The notes under the pieces are model-generated. The model was given only the letters and a program-made list of their open reading frames with translations. It was not told where the DNA came from and made no database searches. Made by a program: the position numbers and the translations under genes. Shown here piece by piece: positions 45,642 to 52,539 of a stretch of DNA of 52,539 nt (position 1 is the stretch's first letter; every line of letters begins with the position of its first letter). The DNA comes from Lachnospiraceae bacterium (GTDB lineage Bacteria; Bacillota; Clostridia; Lachnospirales; Lachnospiraceae), in the NCBI GenBank assembly GCA_028692055.1, contig JAQUYA010000009.1, forward strand, positions 1 to 52,539. The letters run 5' to 3'.

Positions 45642-45647
45642 TATCAA

Positions 45648-45990
45648 CGTTAAGACACGGATTTATACAGTAATCTACGTGTTCTGAATGCGAACTTGTT
45701 CGCTATTTTATAATAAATAGAAAAACGATGACGAAGACAGTAAATGATTTTTGAAAGGCAAAGAGAGTCCGGGCAGGTGAAAGCGGATACGAGTAGAAAA
45801 TGATGGAAAATCACTTCTGAGTTTCATTGCAGAAATATAAACAAAATACTTTGTTTGAGTAAGCGATGACGTATTTCCGGCGTTATGGGAACGCATATGA
45901 TAAGACATAGTCTTTGGTGTATGTAGTAACAGGTGGTATAACGAGTAAACTTTGGCCTCGTCCTTTTACAAAAGGACGGGGCTTTCCTTA
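45648..45990 (+). ncRNA. T-box leader of ileS (isoleucine-responsive)
   Basis: A transcription-attenuation riboswitch that binds uncharged tRNA. The specifier loop reads GAAAATCACTTCTGAG, with ATC (45810-45812), an isoleucine codon, in the specifier position. The T-box sequence AGGTGGTATAACGAG (45931-45945) contains the GGTGG that pairs with the tRNA acceptor end. The terminator hairpin follows at 45955-45982. When isoleucyl-tRNA is scarce the antiterminator should form and ileS be transcribed. Confidence 0.92.
45955..45990 (+). terminator. T-box intrinsic terminator
   Basis: A stem of about 12 bp (45955-45966 with 45971-45982, including one G-T pair) over a tight TACA loop, followed by TTTCCTTA. 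Its left arm begins shortly after the T-box sequence, as required for the mutually exclusive antiterminator. Confidence 0.85.
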
Positions 45991-46004
45991 TGTAACAGGA
46001 GTCA

Positions 46005-46053
46005 GGTGTCGAAAGGGGTGGCTGCCGATGTCGACTGGCAGCCACCTCTGGCA
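46005..46053 (+). other. GC-rich hairpin between T-box terminator and ileS
   Basis: GGTGGCTGCC (46017-46026) pairs perfectly with GGCAGCCACC (46037-46046) over a 10-base loop. Two further pairs lie outside, and after an internal loop GTGTC and GGCAC may add five more. There is no T-tract. In this AT-rich genome it is conspicuous. It is present only in read-through transcripts, where it could mark an RNase processing or stability site. Confidence 0.6.
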
Positions 46054-46095
46054 CTCGAATAGCAGAAAAAGCAAAATAAGAAAGGAAGAAAAATT

Positions 46096-49000
46096 ATGTA
46101 CGAAAAAGTATCCACAGACTTAAACTTTGTAGACCGGGAAAAAGAAACAGAGAAATTCTGGCGTGAAAATAATATTTTTCAAAAGAGTATGGACAGCCGT
46201 AAGGAGGGGGAAACTTATACATTCTATGATGGACCACCTACCGCCAATGGAAAACCACATATTGGACATGTATTAACACGTGTTATCAAGGATATGATTC
46301 CGCGATATAGAACTATGAAGGGATATATGGTACCTAGAAAAGCTGGCTGGGATACGCATGGTCTTCCGGTAGAGCTAGAGGTAGAGAAGCTGTTAGGATT
46401 AGACGGTAAAGAGCAGATTGAAGAATATGGTCTTGACCCGTTTATTACGAAATGTAAGGAAAGTGTTTGGAAATACAAGGGTATGTGGGAGGATTTCTCA
46501 GGTACCGTTGGATTCTGGGCAGACATGGATAACCCGTATGTTACGTATCATGATGATTACATTGAGTCTGAGTGGTGGGCATTAAAGGAAATCTGGAATA
46601 AGGGATTATTATACAAAGGATTTAAAATTGTTCCTTATTGCCCTCGTTGTGGAACTCCGCTGTCTTCTCACGAAGTTGCGCAAGGCTACAAAGAGGTAAA
46701 AGAGCGCTCGGCAGTGGTACGTTTTAAAGTAGTAGGGGAGGATGCCTATTTCTTAGCATGGACAACCACTCCGTGGACGTTGCCAAGTAATGTGGCACTT
46801 TGCGTGAACCCGGAAGAAACCTACTGTAAAGTAAATGCAGCAGATGGATATACCTACTATATGGCAGAAGCATTGCTGGATAAAGTACTTGGTAAATTTG
46901 CAGAAGAAGGAAAAGCAGCCTACGAAGTAGTAGAAACATATAAAGGGAAAGATTTAGAATATAAAGAATATGAAGCGCTTTATAAATGTGCAGCAGAATC
47001 CGCTGAGAAACAGCGTAAAAAAGCTCATTTTGTAACATGTGACACATATGTCACAATGTCAGATGGTACAGGTATCGTTCATATTGCGCCTGCATTTGGT
47101 GAAGACGATGCACAGGTGGGACGTAAATATGACCTTCCATTTGTACAGTTCGTGGATGGCAAGGGAGATATGACTCCGGAAACACCATATGCCGGACTAT
47201 TTGTAAAGAAAGCTGACCCGGAAGTATTAAAGGATCTGGATAAAGAAGGCAAATTGTTTGATGCACCGAAGTTTGAACATGATTACCCATTCTGCTGGAG
47301 ATGTGATACCCCATTGATTTACTATGCAAGAGAATCTTGGTTTATCAAAATGACAGCAGTAAAAGATGATCTGGTTCGTAATAATAAAACGGTAAACTGG
47401 ATACCGGAATCTATCGGAGAAGGACGTTTCGGCAACTGGCTTGAAAATATTCAGGACTGGGGTGTTTCCCGTAACCGCTATTGGGGCACTCCGTTAAATG
47501 TATGGGAATGTGAAGACTGTGGACATCAGGAAGCTATTGGTTCCCGTGAAGAATTAGAGAAAATGAGTGGCAATCCGGCTGCGAAGACGGTGGAATTGCA
47601 CAGACCTTATATTGATGAAATTACCTGTACCTGTCCGAAATGTGGCAAGACCATGAAGCGTGTACCGGAAGTAATTGACTGTTGGTTTGACTCAGGAGCA
47701 ATGCCTTTTGCACAGCATCATTATCCATTTGAAAATAAGGATTTGTTTGAGCAACAGTTCCCAGCACAGTTTATCTCGGAAGCTGTCGACCAGACCAGAG
47801 GCTGGTTCTACTCCTTACTTGCAGAATCTACCTTATTATTTAATAAAGCACCATATGAAAATGTCATCGTACTTGGTCATGTACAGGACGAAAATGGACA
47901 GAAAATGTCGAAGTCAAAGGGAAATGCAGTAGACCCGTTTGATGCACTGGAAACCTATGGCGCAGATGCGATTCGCTGGTACTTCTATGTCAATTCCGCA
48001 CCTTGGCTGCCGAACAGATTCCACGGAAAAGCAGTACAGGAAGGACAGCGTAAGTTCATGGGTACACTGTGGAATACGTATGCATTCTTCGTGTTGTATG
48101 CAAATATTGATAGCTTTGATGCAACAAAATATACACTGGAATATGATAAGCTTCCGGTTATGGATAAATGGTTATTGTCCAAATTAAATACCTTAATTAC
48201 AGAAGTAGATGACAATCTTGCGAATTACAGGATTCCGGAATCTGCAAGGGCACTTCAGGAATTTGTGGACGATATGAGTAACTGGTATGTAAGACGTGGA
48301 CGGGAACGTTTCTGGGCTAAGGGAATGGAGCAGGATAAGATTAATGCATACATGACTCTTTACACCGCATTGGTAACGGTATCCAAAGTAGCAGCACCGA
48401 TGATTCCGTTTATGACAGAAGAAATCTATCAGAATCTGGTATGCAGTCTGGATAAGACCGCTCCGGAAAGCATTCATTTATGCGACTTCCCAGTTGCAGA
48501 TGCTACATTTGTAGATAAGAAACTGGAAGAAGATATGGAAGTCGTACTGGAAACAGTCGTGCTGGGTCGTGCCGCTCGTAATACTGCCAATATCAAGAAC
48601 AGACAGCCAATCGGTAAGATGTATGTGAAAACAGATAATAAAGATAAAACGCTTTCCGAATTTTATATCGAAATTATCGAAGATGAATTAAATGTAAAGG
48701 ACGTTGTATTTACCGATGATGTACGTGCATTTACTTCCTACAGCTTCAAACCACAGTTAAAGACCCTGGGCAGAAGATTTGGCAAGCAGTTAAATGCTTT
48801 AAAAGAAGTATTAGCGAACTTGGACGGAAATACTTCCATGGACGAAATAAATGCCAAAGGTACACTTACCATAACGTTAGATGGTGTCGAGGAAGTTCTG
48901 GAGAAAGAGGATTTACTTATTGATGCTGCGCAGGTAGAGGGCTTTGAATCCGAATCCTATAATGGAATTACTGTCGTATTGGACACCAACCTTACAGATG

Positions 49001-49257
49001 CATTGATTGAAGAAGGATTTGTATATGAAGTGATCAGTAAGATTCAGACCATGCGTAAGGAAGCAGACTTTGAAGTGACAGACCATATTACCGTATATAT
49101 AAGTGGAAATGAAAAGGTGGCTGCATTGGTACAGAAAAATGAAGCAGCTATTGCAGCAAAGGTTCTGGCAGATAAATTTTCAATCAATGAAGCAACAGAG
49201 ATTGCAAAAGAATGGAATGTCAATGGCGAAGATGTAACCATTGGTATATCTAGATAA
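46096..49257 (+). CDS. ileS: isoleucyl-tRNA synthetase
   Basis: A 1053-residue class I synthetase that charges tRNA-Ile. The HIGH motif is HIGH at residues 55-58 and KMSKS is at residues 603-607. The CP1 editing domain with WTTTPWTLPSN lies between them. The long C-terminal region (residues ~700-1053) includes the anticodon-binding domain and the extension typical of the eukaryote-like IleS type found in many Clostridia. SD AAGGAAG lies ten bases before ATG. The upstream T-box has an ATC specifier, agreeing with the product. Confidence 0.97.
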   Translation: MYEKVSTDLNFVDREKETEKFWRENNIFQKSMDSRKEGETYTFYDGPPTANGKPHIGHVLTRVIKDMIPRYRTMKGYMVPRKAGWDTHGLPVELEVEKLLGLDGKEQIEEYGLDPFITKCKESVWKYKGMWEDFSGTVGFWADMDNPYVTYHDDYIESEWWALKEIWNKGLLYKGFKIVPYCPRCGTPLSSHEVAQGYKEVKERSAVVRFKVVGEDAYFLAWTTTPWTLPSNVALCVNPEETYCKVNAADGYTYYMAEALLDKVLGKFAEEGKAAYEVVETYKGKDLEYKEYEALYKCAAESAEKQRKKAHFVTCDTYVTMSDGTGIVHIAPAFGEDDAQVGRKYDLPFVQFVDGKGDMTPETPYAGLFVKKADPEVLKDLDKEGKLFDAPKFEHDYPFCWRCDTPLIYYARESWFIKMTAVKDDLVRNNKTVNWIPESIGEGRFGNWLENIQDWGVSRNRYWGTPLNVWECEDCGHQEAIGSREELEKMSGNPAAKTVELHRPYIDEITCTCPKCGKTMKRVPEVIDCWFDSGAMPFAQHHYPFENKDLFEQQFPAQFISEAVDQTRGWFYSLLAESTLLFNKAPYENVIVLGHVQDENGQKMSKSKGNAVDPFDALETYGADAIRWYFYVNSAPWLPNRFHGKAVQEGQRKFMGTLWNTYAFFVLYANIDSFDATKYTLEYDKLPVMDKWLLSKLNTLITEVDDNLANYRIPESARALQEFVDDMSNWYVRRGRERFWAKGMEQDKINAYMTLYTALVTVSKVAAPMIPFMTEEIYQNLVCSLDKTAPESIHLCDFPVADATFVDKKLEEDMEVVLETVVLGRAARNTANIKNRQPIGKMYVKTDNKDKTLSEFYIEIIEDELNVKDVVFTDDVRAFTSYSFKPQLKTLGRRFGKQLNALKEVLANLDGNTSMDEINAKGTLTITLDGVEEVLEKEDLLIDAAQVEGFESESYNGITVVLDTNLTDALIEEGFVYEVISKIQTMRKEADFEVTDHITVYISGNEKVAALVQKNEAAIAAKVLADKFSINEATEIAKEWNVNGEDVTIGISR

Positions 49258-49312
49258 TAATAGGAAATAATTAGCAATAAATTAATAAAATGAATAAAAA
49301 GGCATTTGAATT

Positions 49313-49353
49313 GATAAAAAATCACTGTTTTAAAAAAAACAGTGATTTTTTGA
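49313..49353 (+). terminator. rho-independent terminator after ileS
   Basis: AAAAATCACTGTTTT pairs with its complement across a short A-rich loop, ending in TTTTTT. Confidence 0.88.
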
Positions 49354-49415
49354 TATAAACTGATATAATTTTACTGTGAACTGAATTTATAAAGAATTTG
49401 CAGGAGAACACACCT

Positions 49416-50336
49416 ATGAAAAAAGCAGATTATAGATTTTATGAACTTCCACCAGATATTCCGATTCTGGCACTTTTAGGTGAAAAATGGGAAGTGGTAT
49501 ATGGAACAGATGAATTACATTTTCATAATTATCTGGAAATAGGATATTGTTATTATGGGGATGGGAAAATTGTCTTTGGTGACAGGGAAGAACGCTATGG
49601 AGCAGGCACTATAACCATTATTCAAAGAAATGTCCCTCATCGCACAGTAGCAGACTCTGTAAAGATACAGAAATGGGAATACCTTTTTGTGGATACAGAT
49701 GCAATTATACGGGATTTTTTTAAGGACAGACCAGATTATAGTGCAAATGTCAAGAAACGTTTAGAAACAATTGCCATGGTGCTTCCAAAAGAAAAAAATT
49801 CAGAAATAAAGGCAGATGTTGTAGGTGTTTTGCAGGAAATGAGAAATAAAGGTGAATTTTACCGGTATATAGCAAAGACGTCCATGTTCAAACTGCTGCT
49901 GGAATGCATTCGCTTAGAGGCAGGAGAAGACCAGAATGAGGGCAGAATTGTACCAAATGCGGATAGCCTGGAGTATTTAAAAAAAGTGCTTTCTTATATT
50001 GAGATACATTATAAAGAAGATATTAAGATGAAGGATTTGATAAGCTTTTGCGGATTAAGTGAAACCCATCTGAGGCGCATCTTTCAGGAATATGTGAATG
50101 AGTCACCGATGAATTATCTGAATCTGTATCGTATTGATAAGTCCTGTGAACTGCTGTCAAAAACCAATGAAGTGGTAGAGGAAATTGCCAAAAGGGTTGG
50201 TTTTAGCACATCTTCCACCTATATGCGCAACTTTAAGAAAATAACGGGTAAGGCACCACATCAATGGCGAAAAGCAGTGCGGGAAAATCCGCAAAATGTT
50301 AGTAGCTACCAAAGCTCTATTTTAAAAGGGTGGTAA
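49416..50336 (+). CDS. AraC-family regulator with N-terminal cupin
   Basis: A 306-residue transcription factor. Residues ~20-100 form a cupin-like ligand domain (DELHFHNYLEIGYCYYGDGKIVFG ... IIQRNVPHRT, with the histidine pattern of AraC cupins). Residues ~200-300 form the AraC DNA-binding domain (IKMKDLISFCGLSETHLRRIF and VVEEIAKRVGFSTSSTYMRNFKKITG). Such proteins usually sense sugars or glycosides. ATG 49416 has AGGAG eight bases upstream. It stands alone between ileS and the AAA_14 gene, so its target is not evident. Confidence 0.9.
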   Translation: MKKADYRFYELPPDIPILALLGEKWEVVYGTDELHFHNYLEIGYCYYGDGKIVFGDREERYGAGTITIIQRNVPHRTVADSVKIQKWEYLFVDTDAIIRDFFKDRPDYSANVKKRLETIAMVLPKEKNSEIKADVVGVLQEMRNKGEFYRYIAKTSMFKLLLECIRLEAGEDQNEGRIVPNADSLEYLKKVLSYIEIHYKEDIKMKDLISFCGLSETHLRRIFQEYVNESPMNYLNLYRIDKSCELLSKTNEVVEEIAKRVGFSTSSTYMRNFKKITGKAPHQWRKAVRENPQNVSSYQSSILKGW

Positions 50337-50355
50337 ATGAAAAAAGAAAAGAGCG

Positions 50356-50399
50356 AAAGAATGCATATCGTGCAGAACAGTTGACGATATGCATTCTTT
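50356..50399 (+). terminator. terminator after the AraC gene
   Basis: A perfect 16-bp stem (50356-50371 with 50384-50399) over a 12-base loop, followed by GTATT and preceded by A-rich DNA. It can act on both strands. Confidence 0.8.
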
Positions 50400-50409
50400 G
50401 TATTAAACA

Positions 50410-50454
50410 TATATCCGCAAAATAATAAAATAAAATAAAAGTTTTGCGGATATA
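50410..50454. repeat. 13-bp inverted repeat with AT-rich loop
   Basis: TATATCCGCAAAA (50410-50422) is exactly complementary to 50442-50454 across 19 bases of only A, T and one G. It sits directly before the promoter of the AAA_14 gene. It could be an operator or a second hairpin; it has no coding content. Confidence 0.55.
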
Positions 50455-50467
50455 ACCTTAAAAACTT

Positions 50468-50496
50468 TTGATAATATAATTAGAGTATGGTACAAT
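50468..50496 (+). promoter_or_regulatory. promoter of the AAA_14 gene
   Basis: TTGATA (50468-50473), 17-base spacer, TACAAT (50491-50496). Confidence 0.65.
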
Positions 50497-50520
50497 GTGC
50501 AAATACAAGATTTGCACTAC

Positions 50521-50556
50521 TGATTTGAATGTGTGCTAAAGCACACGAAATTATGG
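50521..50556 (+). promoter_or_regulatory. divergent hairpin leader module, copy 5 (AAA_14 gene)
   Basis: TGATT (50521-50525), five bases, stem GTGTGC (50531-50536) with GCACAC (50541-50546), UAAA loop. The following sequence is GAAATTATGG instead of AGATGGG. The gene has a normal SD (CGGAGG) 25 bases further on, so this copy seems to have lost or never had the SD role. Confidence 0.4.
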
Positions 50557-50585
50557 TATATTAATAACAATCGGAGGTGATTTAT

Positions 50586-51794
50586 ATGATAAACAGAATC
50601 ACATATGTAGATAAAATTATGTCTTATAAGGACACTCCATTTATTAAGATTTTGACGGGTGTAAGACGTTGTGGTAAGTCTACAATACTTAAAATGGTTG
50701 TGAATGAACTAAAGAAGCAGGGAATTAAAGAAGAACAGATTTTGCAATATAATTTTGATTCGTTAGAGCATGATGATATAAAAACAGCAAAAGCACTTTA
50801 TACGGAACTAAAGTCAAAGCTGTCTGGTGAGAAAACATATCTTTTTTTAGATGAAATACAGGAAGTTTCAGCATGGGAAAAAGTGGTCAATTCACTTATG
50901 CAAGATACAAATGTTGATATTTATGTTACCGGTTCTAATTCCAGAATGATGTCATCTGAAATATCGACCTACTTAACAGGACGTTATATTTCTTTTCGTA
51001 TTTATCCGTTGTCTTTTGCAGAATATCTCACGTTTCGTAAAGAATATACAACAACATCGGATACACATACGGAGCTTGCCAGATTTGTAAGATTAGGTGG
51101 ATTTCCAGCGGTGCATTTGCAGGATTATACATCAGATGAAGCGTATACGATTGTGAAGGATATTTATAATTCTACAATTTTTACAGATATTGTAAAAAGA
51201 AATCAAATTCGAAAGGTAGACCAATTAGAGAGAATTGTGAAGTTTTCATTTGACAATGTTGGCAGAACTTTTTCAGCATCATCTATTTCCAAATATTTAA
51301 AAAGCGAAAACAGAGCGATAGATAATGAAACAGTCTATGGTTATTTGAAAAGGCTGGAGAATGCATATATTCTTCATAGATGTTCCAGATATGATGTGCA
51401 GGGAAAAGAACTGCTTCGCACACAGGAGAAATTTTATCTGGCAGATACAGCCTTTCGATACAGTATTTTAGGTTATACACCGGACAGTGTTGCAGCTATG
51501 CTTGAAAATGTTATTTATCTCGAATTATTACGGCGGGGATACGAGGTATTTGTAGGAAAAATTGGTGATGCTGAGATTGATTTTATAGCGGTTAAGCAGG
51601 AGAATAAGCTATATATTCAGGTGTCACAGAAAATAGGCTGTGAAGAAACGGAAAAAAGAGAATATGGTCGTTTGCTGGATATACATGATAATTATCCGAA
51701 ATATGTTCTTCGTACAGATGAATTTGCAGGTGGAAATTACCAGGGAATCAAGACCATGCACATAGCTGATTTTCTTTTGAGCGAGGAATACTAA
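50586..51794 (+). CDS. AAA_14 / DUF4143 family ATPase
   Basis: A 402-residue protein of a widespread prokaryotic family. The N-terminal AAA domain has Walker A TGVRRCGKSTIL and Walker B TYLFLDEIQEV, then the sensor-like VYVTGSNS pattern (here IYVTGSNSRMM). A linker winged helix follows (residues ~215-275), and the C-terminal DUF4143 part resembles a PD-(D/E)XK nuclease core (FVGKIGDAEIDFIAVKQ). The cellular role of the family is not established. ATG 50586 has GGAGG nine bases upstream. The gene is AT-rich and preceded by several hairpins, compatible with horizontal acquisition. Confidence 0.9.
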   Translation: MINRITYVDKIMSYKDTPFIKILTGVRRCGKSTILKMVVNELKKQGIKEEQILQYNFDSLEHDDIKTAKALYTELKSKLSGEKTYLFLDEIQEVSAWEKVVNSLMQDTNVDIYVTGSNSRMMSSEISTYLTGRYISFRIYPLSFAEYLTFRKEYTTTSDTHTELARFVRLGGFPAVHLQDYTSDEAYTIVKDIYNSTIFTDIVKRNQIRKVDQLERIVKFSFDNVGRTFSASSISKYLKSENRAIDNETVYGYLKRLENAYILHRCSRYDVQGKELLRTQEKFYLADTAFRYSILGYTPDSVAAMLENVIYLELLRRGYEVFVGKIGDAEIDFIAVKQENKLYIQVSQKIGCEETEKREYGRLLDIHDNYPKYVLRTDEFAGGNYQGIKTMHIADFLLSEEY

Positions 51795-51834
51795 CGAGTG
51801 TTAGCCTGAGGGAAAGGTATGGTTTTAATATAAT

Positions 51835-52539
51835 ATGAATAAAAATACAGAAAACCACTGGAAGAGAACCTTCTATACCATATGGATTGGGCAGGCGATA
51901 TCGCAGCTTACAAGCTCGATTCTGCAGTTTGCCATGATTTGGTATCTTACGGACATTACCAGATCCGGAATAATGTTGTCCTTATCTGTTATGATGGCAT
52001 TTCTTCCCCAGGGAATATTGGGCTTTTTTACAGGGGTATTTATAGACCGTTTTAATCGAAAAAAAATTATGATAGGGGCGGATTTGTTTATTGCAGCGGT
52101 CAGCCTCCTGCTTGTATGTACTACAGTAGATGGAATAATACCGCCTCTTATAATATTGCTTGTTCTCTGTTGCCGTGCCATAGGGACTGCCTTTCATGAG
52201 CCAACGCTTGGGGCAGTTACACCTCAGCTGGTTCCAGCATCGGAGTTGACCAGATGTGCAGGCTATACACAAAGTCTGGCATCAATATCCATGATTATTA
52301 GTCCAGCACTGGCAGCAATCCTTTATGCGTCATGGAGTATGAATGCCATTGTGATACTGGACGTGGCAGGTGCAGTGATTGCAGTACTTACAGTGATGCT
52401 GGCAAGGATACCCAGACAGGAGATGCAGCATGGGGCAGACACGAAGATTCATTTGATCAGAGAGGCTGTAGAAGGATTCCAGATAATAAAGGCAGAAAAG
52501 GGTGTACTTGGAATCGTATTGGTTACATCCCTATATTCC
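51835..52539 (+). CDS. MFS transporter, drug-efflux type (partial, runs off the window)
   Basis: The first 235 codons of an open frame that continues past the window end. It begins MNKNTENHWKRTFYTIWIGQ and shows six or so membrane helices. The segment FTGVFIDRFNRKKIMIGADL is the conserved MFS loop between helices 2 and 3, and RAIGTAFHEPTLGAVTPQLVP is characteristic of the macrolide-efflux (MefA-like, MFS_3) branch. No strong SD precedes the ATG; GGGAAAGG lies about 16 bases upstream. The substrate is unknown. Confidence 0.82.
   Translation, partial: MNKNTENHWKRTFYTIWIGQAISQLTSSILQFAMIWYLTDITRSGIMLSLSVMMAFLPQGILGFFTGVFIDRFNRKKIMIGADLFIAAVSLLLVCTTVDGIIPPLIILLVLCCRAIGTAFHEPTLGAVTPQLVPASELTRCAGYTQSLASISMIISPALAAILYASWSMNAIVILDVAGAVIAVLTVMLARIPRQEMQHGADTKIHLIREAVEGFQIIKAEKGVLGIVLVTSLYS

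Noticed and set aside
50324-50335. AAAAGGGTGGTA, the exact complement of the operator repeat TACCACCCTT plus two bases
   Set aside because: It is a single copy encoding the last residues (LKGW) and stop codon of the AraC gene with no promoter next to it, so it is probably chance.
1-52539. tRNA, rRNA, CRISPR array, insertion sequence or prophage
   Set aside because: None could be found by reading the intergenic regions and translated frames. Small unusual RNAs cannot be excluded without a covariance search.

Overview
The window is 52.5 kb of low-GC chromosomal DNA, densely packed with genes on both strands. It looks like an anaerobic, endospore-forming Firmicute of the class Clostridia, most likely Lachnospiraceae. 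That assignment rests on gene content and protein style: spoVG, spoVT, the glgC-glgD pair, a roughly 390-residue PRPP synthetase, M29 aminopeptidase, Shine-Dalgarno (SD) driven starts including several TTG/GTG, and a T-box-controlled ileS. It was not confirmed by a database search. I see no rRNA, tRNA, CRISPR array, insertion sequence or prophage.

Layout. 1-7.1 kb: accessory enzymes (two methyltransferases, GNAT acetyltransferase, flavodoxin), a large exported protein with a degenerate C39-like C-terminus, and an M29 aminopeptidase. 7.2-8.9 kb: queT-like transporter with a leader RNA, and a Fic protein. 8.9-13.8 kb (minus strand): murC, then dnaD-dnaI-prs. Between murC and dnaD is a cluster of six DnaA-box-like 9-mers, five of them in abutting tandem arrays. 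14.2-21.2 kb: glgC-glgD, spoVG, pth, mfd. 21.2-23.4 kb: a lipoprotein and a CapA-type protein. 23.7-30.8 kb: a carbohydrate cluster with a GH2 beta-galactosidase, an AraC regulator, a GH5 glucanase and a GPH-type sugar symporter. 30.8-35 kb: a YczE/YitT-like membrane protein, spoVT, a GGDEF protein and a HEAT-like/methyltransferase fusion. 35.0-44.0 kb: a sugar ABC transporter followed by a two-component system and a degenerate ABC ATPase. 44.0-49.3 kb: nicotinate phosphoribosyltransferase, divergent from a T-box-controlled ileS. 49.4-52.5 kb: an AraC regulator, an AAA_14/DUF4143 ATPase and the start of an MFS exporter.

Two things stand out. First, a compact 5' leader module recurs at unrelated genes. 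It has a 5-6 bp stem, a 4-5 nt loop, then directly (A/G)GATGGG and a start codon. The stems differ in sequence but keep pairing, which is covariation within one genome. It precedes the GNAT gene, pth, the GH5 gene and the nicotinate phosphoribosyltransferase gene; a divergent fifth copy precedes the AAA_14 ATPase. At the GNAT gene and pth the predicted sigma-A promoter places the hairpin at the very 5' end of the mRNA.

Second, the 35.0-44.0 kb locus looks like a transporter-coupled sensory system. It combines an RbsA/MglA-type ATPase, a permease, a lipoprotein carrying two tandem copies of the sugar-binding domain, a YesN-type response regulator, a histidine kinase with almost no extracytoplasmic domain, and a translationally coupled two-domain ABC protein that has lost both P-loop lysines and the catalytic acids of its second domain. 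Two direct repeats 21 bp apart abut the transporter promoter, as expected for the regulator's target. The proposal that the transporter acts as the sensor and the pseudo-ATPase as the coupler is inference.
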